Source of the DNA: Secundilactobacillus odoratitofui DSM 19909 = JCM 15043
GTDB lineage: Bacteria > Bacillota > Bacilli > Lactobacillales > Lactobacillaceae
Direction: 5' to 3'
DNA length: 64,000 bases
NCBI RefSeq assembly: GCF_001434895.1
Contig: NZ_AZEE01000004.1
Location: forward strand, 1 to 64,000
Program-made: the position numbers and the translations under genes
Shown: in pieces, positions 1-8,594 of the stretch
Layout: every line of letters begins with the position of its first letter
Numbering within the stretch: the first letter of the stretch is position 1
The notes under the pieces: generated by a model
The model's input: only the letters and a program-made list of their open reading frames with translations
What the model was told of the DNA's origin: nothing
Databases searched by the model: none

Positions 1-3000
1 TGGGGCGCTGTCGTCGTTGGTGCTGGCATGTTTTGTGCGATTCCAGTTCCAACTGGTGTATATCCCGCAATGATTGCTGGGCTTGTTGCTGCGTACCCCT
101 CTTGTGGCGTGTAGACTGAATCATTTGTCACAGCGTCAGTGGAGACGTTCCACGTAATGGTTTGCGTGGTTGGTTCATGCAATACTTGATTGGTCGTTTG
201 TTGTACGTAGTTCACTGTCTGCGTCGTTGTTACAGTGGAATACGTCACATTATGAACTAAATGAACTGTAATATTATCCGAATCATCAAGGGACAAGACA
301 TAAGGAATTTCACTATCCTGCCCACTAGCCAAAAGATAATTAGTCGGTGCTGTCGCAGTATAAGTCCCATGTGTATCAACGGTATTAGTAATCTTTGAAG
401 GCGCACCAACGATTGCACCATCATTTGAATCATCCACGTAGGTAACTGTCAACGAAGCTTTCCCGTTAGTCAACTCATAAGTCACTGTATCATCATTGAA
501 ATAATACTGAACAACTTGCCCAAACGCAGCAAGTTCATTTGGATGACCATCATAATCACTAACGTCCGAATTTTTGATCGACATTATCAAACTGCCATCA
601 GAATTGGTAGCAAGAACATACTTCGAAGGAATTAGCGCTGTATCATCGGCATTAAAATCAGTCGCAGTTGACGGGAAATCGGTAGTATTCATTGTGTCAA
701 CATTGTCGTTATAGGTTTTAGACAAATCTGCTAGCGGAATATAGACGTCTTGTCCGCTATCATCTACGTAATGGAATTGCGCCTTAACGGTTGAAACACC
801 TGTAACGGCAATCGAAGCTGCTTTTTGTGAAACAGAAGGATTCGCATTGTTTGCATAATAAAGACTACCCAAATAGCCAATTTTTCCAGCATCTTCAATT
901 AAATTGTCGACAGTTCCTTCAATCTGAATACGCCCGGTAGAGGTATTAACCGGGATACTACCCACTGAAATATAGACTGAACGAACATCTGACCATGAGT
1001 GACCCGAGGCTAATAATTCATCCTCAGTCATAAATGAAGTCGTATCCGGTGTAGTTGAAGTACTGGAACTGTCATAAGTCGATAGTCCGTACAACACTTG
1101 TGCGTCCGTTATTGCGGCACCGTTTCCTGCAGCATTTGTGAAATTAGTTGGCAAAGTAATTGGACCAGTAAGATTAAATGTATATGTTGATCCGGCCTCG
1201 TCACCAATAGTAGGCAAGTTCAAAATTTCTGAAGTGTTTGAAGTAGCTGTACTTAAAGAGTTCACCATGTTGGCGTAAAAATCCATTGTTGAGCTTCCAG
1301 AAACGTCAGAAGTCCCGGCCGAAACAGCATCAGTATCTTGATTACCTTGTGCAAAATTGAATGCGTTTGTAGAACTAACCGTTTTGATGGTCCAATCCCG
1401 TTCTCCATTAGTTGCTAATACGGCTCGACTGTCACCGTCCGCAAGGGACAAATCGGTATTAGGGCTTGTTCCTTGAAGCGTTGTCACCGGCGAATAGATT
1501 AAGAAATATGATGGATACGTGCCAGCCACTGTGTCAATTGGTGAATCATTCAGAGCCACACCATAAGTGCCGGTTCCTGCCCCTTCATTCATGTATAAGC
1601 CAGTGCCTGTATAATCAATTTTTACACCTGTAGCGCCTGAATCCGTCGTATAATAGCTGACTTGAACTCCGGCAGCAAGATCAGTCGCTGGTATTTTAAT
1701 CTTCTTAACAGAACCATAGGTTGGCAGCACAAAGTAAAGAATTGGCTCATATATATAATTTGTGGTCTGCCCAAAATTCCCAGAATAGTTAGCAATGTAC
1801 GAATCATGCCCCTGTCCTGGCGTTGTCTGAGAATTGTACGTTTGCAAATAAGCTCTGGCATCAGCAACCGGGTCTGCAACCGTTTCAGTATTTTTCCCAG
1901 TAAAAGGTGCTTTATCAGTTTCATTACTTGGAAAATCAACCGACTCATTAAAAACAATATTATCTCCGACAGCAACCGCGGTGCCGTCATCATAATTATT
2001 AGACAACGTACCAATTAAGTTAAATTCAAACTTTCCAGAACCGGGTGCTAAATAATTTGGCGTCAAAACAATCGTACGGATAGGACTAGAACTTGTGGAA
2101 TTGAATGTCCCACCCGCTTTCACAGTACCAGTTTCTACAGTGCCATCAGCGTGTGTCACAGTATAACCATATTCGGTTGTACCAGTAGTGTATGCACCCT
2201 TATTGAGATTGGAATTGGTTGCTGGCACCGTAAAGCCAGTGCCATCTACGCCATCTGGGACGTTAATCGTGATTTTGGCATCTGTAATAACATATGCAGA
2301 ATTGGTATCAACTGAAAAAGAGTTAATATACTTTGGCGAATCTGGTCCAGCGTTTAACATGAGTTTGGTTGGATTAGCAGTATTCGAGTTGCCACCACCG
2401 GAAATCGCTCCGGTGGTTGTTGTATCAGGTTCATCGACCGCTGCAATGGTTTCTGTCCACTTCGACCCATCAGCAGTGGTTGCTGTCAAAGTGCCGTTTG
2501 GCGCTATTTGGCTTATGGTCGCGCCACCGGCAGCTGTAAGTGTCTGTTGTGCACTCGTTTGCTCAATGTCATACGAGCCAGCCAGATAATAAGGATTCAA
2601 GTTATTACCACTCACACCGGTATTCGCAGGTACAGTGATAATAATGTCAGCACCTTCGCCTGTTTGAGTTATTGTTGTGGTGCTTGAAGTAAATCCATTG
2701 AGTTGGTTAGTTAAGTCCGAGTTCAACACAAATGAACTTGGCACTGGAATCGTAATAGTAGTACCGCCAGTGTTCATTGTTCTACGTACTTGTTGACTGG
2801 GCGCTGCCCAACCTTCAGAAGTAACGTTAATATAGTCAGGCGATTCAGAAAGCGCAAAGCTATATACATAATCGGTGTTTGGTAACACTGACTTGACCGC
2901 GTTCGTCCCGGTAGAAGTTGGATTACTTCTCGTTGGAGACGTTGGAATCGCAACAGTAGGATCATAGTACTGCGTGATGGTATAAGAATCATCAGCAACA

Positions 3001-4091
3001 CCGTTGTAAGTACTGGTAATCTGTCCGGTCACACTTTGGCCAACCTGATCTGCCGACATGTTAAGATCCGCGTTATTGTTATAACTAGACAGTTTGGAAG
3101 TTTGGATATTAATGCCACTTGCATCAGCTGTAAACGTATCAGTGATTGTTGTAGTACCGTCCGCATTTGGCGTTACAGTGGTAGTTCCGACTCCGTTAAC
3201 TAAAGTGCTATTCTCGACGTATTTGAGAAGATCCAAATTAGTTGGCAAGGTGTAAGTAATCACGTCCCCAGCCTTAACATTCGAGTACTTGACGGTAATG
3301 GTATAGTCTGTTGCACCACCACTGCCGTTCAGTGGCGTCGTACCATGTCCCAGCGAAGAGACTTCTGAAGTAATCACCAACTTATCAGCTGTCGTTGGCT
3401 CCCCCGCTACAAATTCAAGTTTTTGTGCTTGTCCGGTTGTAGCATACACAGCCGCGGCAGCAGTTTTAGCGGCCGAAATTTTATCCGCCGTTGGTGCTAC
3501 CAATTTGGTAACTTTAACATTATCAACATCTGAGGCTACGGTATCGCTGTCACTGTCTGTGATTTGGGCGGCCTTGGTTTCAGTAGAGTTTGTGTCTGTT
3601 TGAGCACTTGTGCCAGCGTCTTCAACGGTTGTGGCAGTTTCATTGGTAGTCGAAGCATTCGACTCTTTAGTATTGACCACGGCTTTGGTCGCATTAGCCT
3701 GATTACTCTCAGTCGCTTTGCTCTGAGTGGCTGATTGTGCCACTGTCGATTCAGTGTCAGATTCCGTTTCAGCAGTATTTGACTGACTGTCAGAAGTATC
3801 CTGGCCAGACTGGTCGTCAACACTCCCGCTATTCGCCGTCGAACTTGACAAAACGACACTCGAACTGGCCGTCGACGTCCCACTTGTCGAGTCTGTACTC
3901 GTACTTGTGGTGTCCACGGCTGATGAATCAGTTTTTGCAAAAGTTGTCAGTCCAGCACTAAAGAATAGTACTGCCCCCATCGATAAGCTGGCGATACTGG
4001 CAAACACCCAGTGCCGACCAGCCTTATATGTTTTATAATGTTTCTTCAAATTTGCCTGCAATGTCTTTTGATGATTATTTCTTCCTACCAT
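1..4091 (-). CDS. Mucin-binding LPXTG-type adhesin, 5' part (runs off the left edge)
   Basis: The minus-strand frame starts at ATG 4091 and stays open to the window edge, giving about 1363 codons without a stop. The N-terminus carries a KxYKxGKxW signal peptide (KTYKAGRHW, then a hydrophobic stretch ending near TTFAK), as in serine-rich wall proteins of lactobacilli. A Ser/Thr/Asp/Ala-rich low-complexity segment of about 130 residues follows, then beta-rich adhesin domains, and from about residue 1218 the first MucBP/Mub-type repeat (VTYVDDSN..., YTPQ-GYAAT, IAGYTP). It is a paralogue of the complete adhesin at 45237-51971: the first nine residues are identical and motifs such as MDFYAN are shared. 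The C-terminal repeats and any LPXTG anchor lie outside. By family it binds mucus or host glycans at the cell surface; the ligand is not known. Confidence 0.9.
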   Translation of the reverse strand, partial: MVGRNNHQKTLQANLKKHYKTYKAGRHWVFASIASLSMGAVLFFSAGLTTFAKTDSSAVDTTSTSTDSTSGTSTASSSVVLSSSTANSGSVDDQSGQDTSDSQSNTAETESDTESTVAQSATQSKATESNQANATKAVVNTKESNASTTNETATTVEDAGTSAQTDTNSTETKAAQITDSDSDTVASDVDNVKVTKLVAPTADKISAAKTAAAAVYATTGQAQKLEFVAGEPTTADKLVITSEVSSLGHGTTPLNGSGGATDYTITVKYSNVKAGDVITYTLPTNLDLLKYVENSTLVNGVGTTTVTPNADGTTTITDTFTADASGINIQTSKLSSYNNNADLNMSADQVGQSVTGQITSTYNGVADDSYTITQYYDPTVAIPTSPTRSNPTSTGTNAVKSVLPNTDYVYSFALSESPDYINVTSEGWAAPSQQVRRTMNTGGTTITIPVPSSFVLNSDLTNQLNGFTSSTTTITQTGEGADIIITVPANTGVSGNNLNPYYLAGSYDIEQTSAQQTLTAAGGATISQIAPNGTLTATTADGSKWTETIAAVDEPDTTTTGAISGGGNSNTANPTKLMLNAGPDSPKYINSFSVDTNSAYVITDAKITINVPDGVDGTGFTVPATNSNLNKGAYTTGTTEYGYTVTHADGTVETGTVKAGGTFNSTSSSPIRTIVLTPNYLAPGSGKFEFNLIGTLSNNYDDGTAVAVGDNIVFNESVDFPSNETDKAPFTGKNTETVADPVADARAYLQTYNSQTTPGQGHDSYIANYSGNFGQTTNYIYEPILYFVLPTYGSVKKIKIPATDLAAGVQVSYYTTDSGATGVKIDYTGTGLYMNEGAGTGTYGVALNDSPIDTVAGTYPSYFLIYSPVTTLQGTSPNTDLSLADGDSRAVLATNGERDWTIKTVSSTNAFNFAQGNQDTDAVSAGTSDVSGSSTMDFYANMVNSLSTATSNTSEILNLPTIGDEAGSTYTFNLTGPITLPTNFTNAAGNGAAITDAQVLYGLSTYDSSSTSTTPDTTSFMTEDELLASGHSWSDVRSVYISVGSIPVNTSTGRIQIEGTVDNLIEDAGKIGYLGSLYYANNANPSVSQKAASIAVTGVSTVKAQFHYVDDSGQDVYIPLADLSKTYNDNVDTMNTTDFPSTATDFNADDTALIPSKYVLATNSDGSLIMSIKNSDVSDYDGHPNELAAFGQVVQYYFNDDTVTYELTNGKASLTVTYVDDSNDGAIVGAPSKITNTVDTHGTYTATAPTNYLLASGQDSEIPYVLSLDDSDNITVHLVHNVTYSTVTTTQTVNYVQQTTNQVLHEPTTQTITWNVSTDAVTNDSVYTPQEGYAATSPAIIAGYTPVGTGIAQNMPAPTTTAP

Positions 4092-4506
4092 GTCGGTCCC
4101 CCCCGAAATAGATGCGCATCAATCTTCAGTGCAAGTTGACTATTAACTTTTTCAACTCCCGTTAACTACAGCTCCCCCCAGATTAAGTACACCTAACCTA
4201 TCGTTGCAAAATATGATCTACTAGTCGGCCAAGATTTTTCAAATTACTCTTTATGAATACCAACTAATAAATGTCGTCAACTACCTAAATAATGACATAT
4301 TTCCTTGAATTTGTATAGCGCTTTCATTAACTTTCCAAGGGTATCTTTTGCACGATATTGTGAAGCCTGTTTACGATTAACACGCGACTACATTATATTG
4401 GCATAACATGATATAACGATGTTTCATGTTACTAAAAACACTTATAGCCAACTACAATTGTGTGATAATAAACTTGTATCTTATTAATGAAAGGACTGTA
4501 TTTTTC

Positions 4507-4560
4507 ATGAAAATCAAGGCAGCTGTGGTTGAAAAGGTCAGGCCAGAAGTACCAAACTAA
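4507..4560 (+). pseudogene. Possible remnant of a zinc-type alcohol dehydrogenase N-terminus
   Basis: An ATG preceded by GAAAGGA at 14 bases' distance opens 17 codons beginning MKIKAAVVEK and then stops. That opening is typical of medium-chain (aryl-)alcohol dehydrogenases, whose first beta strand reads MKIxAAV. Nothing dehydrogenase-like continues downstream in any frame that I could recognise, so this looks like a deletion remnant rather than a small gene. It could also be chance; the match rests on ten residues only. Confidence 0.3.
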
Positions 4561-4695
4561 ACCTGGCTACCACGTTGTCTTACCATTTTACGACTGTGCA
4601 ATTGCGATAGTTACTTAAAGAATATTCCAAAACAATATGAGAATTATGCTGCAAATACTAACTAGCTAAAAAAGCTCTATAACAAAGAGTCAAAA

Positions 4696-4735
4696 AAACG
4701 ATTGAAATGCCCCCCTGCATTTCAATCGTTTTTAT
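4696..4735 (-). terminator. Terminator after the oppA-like gene (bidirectional)
   Basis: A perfect 15-bp stem (4696-4710 with 4717-4731), with a C-rich six-base loop, is flanked by A7 on the left and T5 on the right, so it can act in both directions. It lies just downstream of the oppA stop codon on the minus strand. Confidence 0.85.
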
Positions 4736-4765
4736 TTATCATTTAACGTTCATCACGTCTCCCGA

Positions 4766-6379
4766 TTATTTCCAGTAGGCGTAACGATAATTACCGTTCG
4801 TAATAAGTGTGTAGTTCAATCCGCCAACTTCCTTGCTAACAAGGTATGCTTTTGATTGTTGGTAAAGCGGTACTAAACCGGCATTTTCAGTCACATACTT
4901 ATCAGCTTTTAACATCAAATTGTAACGTTCTTGCGTCGTGTACTTGGCGGTATCATTGATTTCTTTGATCATGTTTTGATACGTCTTGTCGTTCCACTTG
5001 GTGAAGTTAACTGGGTTACTCCCATCAGCCACTTGTAAGAAGTCCAATGGATCATGCCAGTTGGTTGTCCAACCATCTAGGTCAATGTCGTAATCGAGCT
5101 TTGCACCCAGTGAAATTTGTTGGGCCAGTGGTACTGACTTAAGGTCAATGGTTAAACCTGGCATATACTTTTGAGCTTGTTGCTGCAAGTATTGAGCCAC
5201 GTGCTTTTCAACATCCGTATCGGCCGTAATCATCGTCAAAGTTGCCTTCTTGATACCTAATTCTTTCTTGGCCTTGTTCCATAAGCTAGTTGCTTGTTTA
5301 GGGTTATAACTGGTTAACTGACCTGCTTCTTTCGTAAAGTCTTCACCGGTCTTAGGGTTTGACAAGTCACCCTTTGGAATCAGACTTTCAGCGGGTTGAG
5401 AACCATCTTGTAAGACAGAAGTGGTCAATTGTTTACGGTTAACAACGTTGTTGAAGGCTAAACGAACGTTCTTGTTATGCGTAATTTTATGTTTATCGTT
5501 AAATTCAAGGAAACGCATGGACCCGTTTGGTGTCTTAACTAATTGCTTGTTGTTCTCGTTAGCCTTAACGTAAGTCCCAGTAATTTGAGTTTCTTGCAAC
5601 TTACCTGACTTGAATAGGCTCTGTGCAGTACCTGGATCCTTCACAACTGATACTTTGATTTTATTGATCTTAACGTCATTTTTACCCCAGTAATGCGTGT
5701 TTTTCTTGTAATACCAAGTATCTGACGTACTGTTCCAATCACTCAAAGCGTATGGACCGTTGGTGACAGTTGTTTTAGAAGAAGTCCCAAACTTGTTGCC
5801 GTACTTCTTAAACGCTGCGGTGTTGATTGGATAGGCTTTGGCGGCCAAAATGTCACCAAACCATGGTTGTGGCTTAGAAAGCGTAATTTGAACCTTGGTT
5901 TTACTTAAAGCCTTGATACCAAAGGCACTTGGCTTCACCTTACCCGCCTGAACGGCAGCGAAGTTCTTCACGTATTTCAAATCACTGGCAACTTGTGATT
6001 TTGAAGTTGGGTCAACTTGATGATCAAATGAGGTCACAAAATCTTGCGCAGTAACTTGTTGACCGTTGGCCCACTTTGCATTCTTCTTCAGGTTGATGGT
6101 GTAAACCGTCCCGTTATTCGTTGGTTTAACGACCTTTTCAGCCACCCCGGCAACAACCTTCCCATTGTTGTCGTAACGGTATAACCCTTCCATCGTTTGT
6201 GCAATCATAGCGGAACTGTTCACGTCACCAGAGATGGCTGGGTCAGCCGTTGCTGGATTAGATTGTAACGTCACGTTTAAGACCTTGTTTTTGTTTGCTG
6301 AAGATGATGAACTTGACTGGCCACAGCCAGCTAATAGTAGGGCTAACACAACCCCTGCGATCCCAATTGATTTTTTCAT
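4766..6379 (-). CDS. oppA: Oligopeptide ABC transporter substrate-binding lipoprotein (OppA family)
   Basis: The 537-residue protein is a family 5 extracellular solute-binding protein, the cell-surface receptor that hands peptides to an Opp/Dpp permease. It has a lipoprotein signal peptide with lipobox LLAGC (Cys about residue 19) and a Ser-rich linker. Typical OppA signatures follow, such as NPATADPAI, QTMEGLYRYD, NGPYALSDW and the C-terminal VPLYQQSKAYLV. I chose ATG 6379 because a strong GGGAGGAAAC site precedes it; an upstream in-frame ATG at 6421 lies at the end of the leader and has no good site. No permease or ATPase gene is nearby, so it is an orphan receptor that probably shares a transporter elsewhere. 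A T-box leader precedes it, so expression should respond to one uncharged tRNA. Confidence 0.92.
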   Translation of the reverse strand: MKKSIGIAGVVLALLLAGCGQSSSSSSANKNKVLNVTLQSNPATADPAISGDVNSSAMIAQTMEGLYRYDNNGKVVAGVAEKVVKPTNNGTVYTINLKKNAKWANGQQVTAQDFVTSFDHQVDPTSKSQVASDLKYVKNFAAVQAGKVKPSAFGIKALSKTKVQITLSKPQPWFGDILAAKAYPINTAAFKKYGNKFGTSSKTTVTNGPYALSDWNSTSDTWYYKKNTHYWGKNDVKINKIKVSVVKDPGTAQSLFKSGKLQETQITGTYVKANENNKQLVKTPNGSMRFLEFNDKHKITHNKNVRLAFNNVVNRKQLTTSVLQDGSQPAESLIPKGDLSNPKTGEDFTKEAGQLTSYNPKQATSLWNKAKKELGIKKATLTMITADTDVEKHVAQYLQQQAQKYMPGLTIDLKSVPLAQQISLGAKLDYDIDLDGWTTNWHDPLDFLQVADGSNPVNFTKWNDKTYQNMIKEINDTAKYTTQERYNLMLKADKYVTENAGLVPLYQQSKAYLVSKEVGGLNYTLITNGNYRYAYWK

Positions 6380-6443
6380 ACACGTTTCCTCCCAAATGAA
6401 TAATATACAATATTTATACAATTTCGATAATTATTTTGAATAC

Positions 6444-6697
6444 AAAAAGGCACCCTCGATTCGACTGAATCAAGGGCGCCATCCGCGCGTTACCACCTAG
6501 TTATCAAAGACTATTCACATAGCCTTCCTCATTGAGTTATTTAACTCAAGCAAGTTAACGGTTGCCAGCCGGTGCTTTAACGTCTCCAAGACCCGCTTCC
6601 CCATGATCACCGATCCGGCTTGCACTATCCCGGACTTGCTAGGCGTGTGATCAATAAGTACTCATCTTTTCGTTGACTTTTAATATTCAAGATTACG
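6444..6697 (-). promoter_or_regulatory. T-box riboswitch leader of oppA
   Basis: Read on the minus strand, the leader has a stem I region with an AGTA element, and the T-box core AGGTGGTAACGCG (complement of 6486-6500). It ends in an intrinsic terminator: GGCGCCCTTGAT pairs with ATCGAGGGTGCC, followed by T5 (6444-6480). This is the standard layout in which an uncharged tRNA pairs with the T-box and stops terminator folding. I could not assign the specifier codon: the specifier loop lies near 6590-6605 and allows more than one reading. Control of a peptide receptor by one amino acid fits peptide uptake as an amino-acid source. Confidence 0.88.
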
Positions 6698-6703
6698 ATT
6701 ATT

Positions 6704-6732
6704 AATGTAATCCTTATTCATTTGGTTGTCAA
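6704..6732 (-). promoter_or_regulatory. Promoter of the T-box/oppA transcript
   Basis: On the minus strand a consensus -35 TTGACA (6732-6727) is followed after exactly 17 bases by TACATT (6709-6704). Transcription would start near 6697, just ahead of the T-box stem I. Confidence 0.75.
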
Positions 6733-6862
6733 GCAGAATTCAAACATAATTTAGTTTTCAATTATTTCAAAACAGATGCCTTTACCAATCCTTTACTTTT
6801 CCTTTACCAACTCACACGAAAAAGTTCACATTTTTATCACAATTTCTGGCTATTATGTAAAC

Positions 6863-7016
6863 ATAGTCAATTAAGCAATTGATTGACTATCCCCTTAAAT
6901 AGATAACGATATTCCAATGTTTTTCCTCCCCCTAAACATTAGAGAACAACCTAAACTTAAACGTTATCCAACTCCCCCTCGCTCAACCGTACCCCCTAAT
7001 ACGGTTGAGCTTTTTT
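6863..7016 (+). ncRNA. Candidate small RNA with four C-rich unpaired motifs
   Basis: A -10-like TATTAT (6851-6856; the -35 is weak) is followed by about 155 bases that fold well, contain no credible reading frame and end in a strong terminator. The folding seen is: hairpin ATAGTCAAT/ATTGACTAT (6863-6890); outer stem GATAACG/CGTTATC (6902-6908 with 6962-6968) enclosing hairpin AATGTTT/AAACATT (6916-6940); and terminator stem GCTCAACCGT/ACGGTTGAGC plus T6 (6981-7016). C-runs sit in loops or linkers: ATCCCCTT, CCTCCCCCT in the loop at 6925-6933, ACTCCCCCTC at 6971-6980, and ACCCCCT in the terminator loop. CCUCC is complementary to Shine-Dalgarno sequences. This is the design of Firmicutes trans-acting sRNAs with C-rich loops. 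No RNA family could be assigned. Confidence 0.6.
6981..7016 (+). terminator. Rho-independent terminator (end of candidate sRNA)
   Basis: A perfect 10-bp stem, GCTCAACCGT/ACGGTTGAGC, has the loop ACCCCCTAAT and is followed by T6. No protein gene lies upstream on this strand within the window, so it must end a non-coding transcript. Confidence 0.85.
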
Positions 7017-7082
7017 GTATTATCATTAAAAAGACGGTCAAATCAACATACTGATGATTTGACCGCTCTTTGGCTTGTTCAA

Positions 7083-7403
7083 TTAAGCTTTAAAAATTTC
7101 TTTTGCCAGGCCAAACGCTGACCAGGCTTTTGGCCACCCGGTATAAAAGGCCAATTGGGTAATTAATTCGACCATCTCATCCTTTGTCACACCGTTTTGC
7201 TTCGCCATTTTCATATGGGCCTCAAGTTGTGGAAACAACCCCTGTGCCATCAACGCGGAACAGGTGATCAAGCTACGATCACGTGCTGACATCTGCGCTT
7301 CTCGCGACCAAACTTCACCAAACAATACGTCATCATTTAATTCAGCAAACTTTGGCGCAAATTCACCAAGGGCGTCACGCCCGGCCGTTTGTTTTTTAAC
7401 CAT
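7083..7403 (-). CDS. Carboxymuconolactone decarboxylase (AhpD-like) family protein
   Basis: The 106-residue protein shows the CMD-domain pattern FGEVWSREAQMSARDRSLITCSALMA, then LEAHMKMAKQNGVTKDEMVELITQLAFYTGWP. One Cys is present but there is no CxxC pair, so AhpD-type disulfide reductase activity is unlikely and the reaction is unknown. ATG 7403 is chosen over the longer frame because it starts one base after the cupin stop (7405) and has a GAAGG site inside the end of that gene. It is the last gene of a cluster with LysR, flavodoxin, SDR and cupin genes, which suggests a redox or quinone/aromatic stress function. This last point is inference from context. Confidence 0.85.
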   Translation of the reverse strand: MVKKQTAGRDALGEFAPKFAELNDDVLFGEVWSREAQMSARDRSLITCSALMAQGLFPQLEAHMKMAKQNGVTKDEMVELITQLAFYTGWPKAWSAFGLAKEIFKA

Positions 7404-7404
7404 T

Positions 7405-7824
7405 TTATTTAGCCTTCGTTTCGACTGCTGCGTATTCAGCGTCACTCACCGGTTCCAACCACTCTGGCGTGCCTGCAGTGATGGCGATGTGTGAAAACCA
7501 GCTATCCTTTGTAGCCCCATGCCAGTGTTTAACCCCATCATGAGTCACAACCACATCACCCGGTACCAGGTGCCGAGCAGGTTGGCCAGCCTCTTGATAC
7601 CAACCCTCACCACCGGTAACCAACAGTAACTGGAAGCCATCGTGATGAATATGCCAGTTATTACGACAACCTGGTTCAAACGTCACGTTACCAACGCCAA
7701 CGCTAATTTCAGGATCATTTACCAGTCCTTGTAGATAACTTTGACCCACGAAGTACTTGGCATAGGCATCATTTTTAGGTCCCATTTCAAAAATACCGTG
7801 CTTAACTTGTTCATTTTTAACCAT
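7405..7824 (-). CDS. Cupin-domain protein
   Basis: A 139-residue single-domain cupin. The first motif is GCRNNWHIHHDGFQLLLVTGGEGWY and the second is PGDVVVTHDGVKHWHGATKDSWFSHIAI; their histidines would bind a metal. ATG 7824 is preferred over GTG 7830 because AGGAGG is then 8 bases away instead of 2. Cupins of this type sit beside CMD-family genes in many bacteria; in lactobacilli such pairs are linked to flavodoxin and SDR genes as here. The substrate is unknown. It is cotranscribed with the SDR upstream (gap 12 bases) and with the CMD gene downstream. Confidence 0.88.
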   Translation of the reverse strand: MVKNEQVKHGIFEMGPKNDAYAKYFVGQSYLQGLVNDPEISVGVGNVTFEPGCRNNWHIHHDGFQLLLVTGGEGWYQEAGQPARHLVPGDVVVTHDGVKHWHGATKDSWFSHIAITAGTPEWLEPVSDAEYAAVETKAK

Positions 7825-7836
7825 AATCACTGCCTC

Positions 7837-8580
7837 CTAGGCTTGTTTTGTTGGATAAATTGTAAACTCATTCAAATTAACATCTTCAGGTTGATCGATT
7901 GCAAAATTCACAACGCGCGCAATCGCATCTGGTGTGATACCGACCGCTTCGTACAGTTGATTCATACCCGCTAAGGCTTCTTGATCGGTAATTGTGTGCA
8001 ATAATTCGGTGTTGATTGCGGCTGGATAAAGCGTCGCAGTTCGAATATTAGTGCCTTCCTGCGCACTTTCCGTCCGAATGACTTCCATTAAATTGCGAAC
8101 GGCAAACTTAGTGGCACCATATACGCCGGCTCCTGGGAACGACTTAATGCCCGCTACTGAGGAGGTCGTGATGATTTGGCCGTGTTTTTGAGAAGTGAAA
8201 TCTGGCATTACTGCTGCTACGCCATTTAAAACACCCTTTAAATTAATATCAATCATGTCATTCCACTCAGCCGTCTTCAGTGCACTGATTGGCGACGTTG
8301 GCATGATTCCTGCATTGTTAAAAATCACGTCAATACCGCCAAATTCTGATTTAGCCAAAGCGACTAGCTGCATTAAATCATCCGGGTTCCTCACATCGGT
8401 CACCCGATAGGCGGCCTGCCCACCAGCTGCTTGAATCCGCGCAACAATTGTCTGTAATTTTTCGGCTCGTCGTGCGCCTAAAACGACCTTAGCGCCATTT
8501 TGCGCCAGTAAGGTGGCAGTTGCTTCGCCAATACCTGATGATGCCCCTGTGATTACGATTACTTTATCTTTAACTGTCAT
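7837..8580 (-). CDS. Short-chain dehydrogenase/reductase (SDR family)
   Basis: A 247-residue classical SDR. It has the nucleotide-binding TGASSGIGEA near residue 10, NNAG near residue 90, a catalytic Ser (ITTSSVAG) and YGATKFAV with the YxxxK pair. ARR after the second beta strand suggests a preference for NADP(H). The substrate cannot be read from the sequence. A GGAG site (AAAGGAGTG) lies 9 bases before ATG 8580. It is the second gene after the flavodoxin, with a gap of 14 bases, in the LysR-flavodoxin-SDR-cupin-CMD cluster. Confidence 0.9.
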   Translation of the reverse strand: MTVKDKVIVITGASSGIGEATATLLAQNGAKVVLGARRAEKLQTIVARIQAAGGQAAYRVTDVRNPDDLMQLVALAKSEFGGIDVIFNNAGIMPTSPISALKTAEWNDMIDINLKGVLNGVAAVMPDFTSQKHGQIITTSSVAGIKSFPGAGVYGATKFAVRNLMEVIRTESAQEGTNIRTATLYPAAINTELLHTITDQEALAGMNQLYEAVGITPDAIARVVNFAIDQPEDVNLNEFTIYPTKQA

Positions 8581-8594
8581 ATATAAACACTCCT

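Larger units (their letters stand above)
4092..4765. other. Intergenic region: adhesin promoter side, possible cre, gene remnant
   Basis: This stretch holds the adhesin upstream region (minus strand), an 18-codon remnant on the plus strand and a terminator. At 4273-4283 and 4286-4297 are two short motifs also found upstream of the second adhesin. At 4313-4326 the complement reads TGAAAGCGCTATAC, with a perfect left half of a CcpA (cre) box and a poor right half, so catabolite control is only a possibility. No other open frame looks coding. Confidence 0.5.

Noticed and set aside
4507-4560. A functional 17-residue peptide gene
   Set aside because: The opening residues match a dehydrogenase N-terminus, and there is no export, immunity or regulatory gene; a remnant is more likely.
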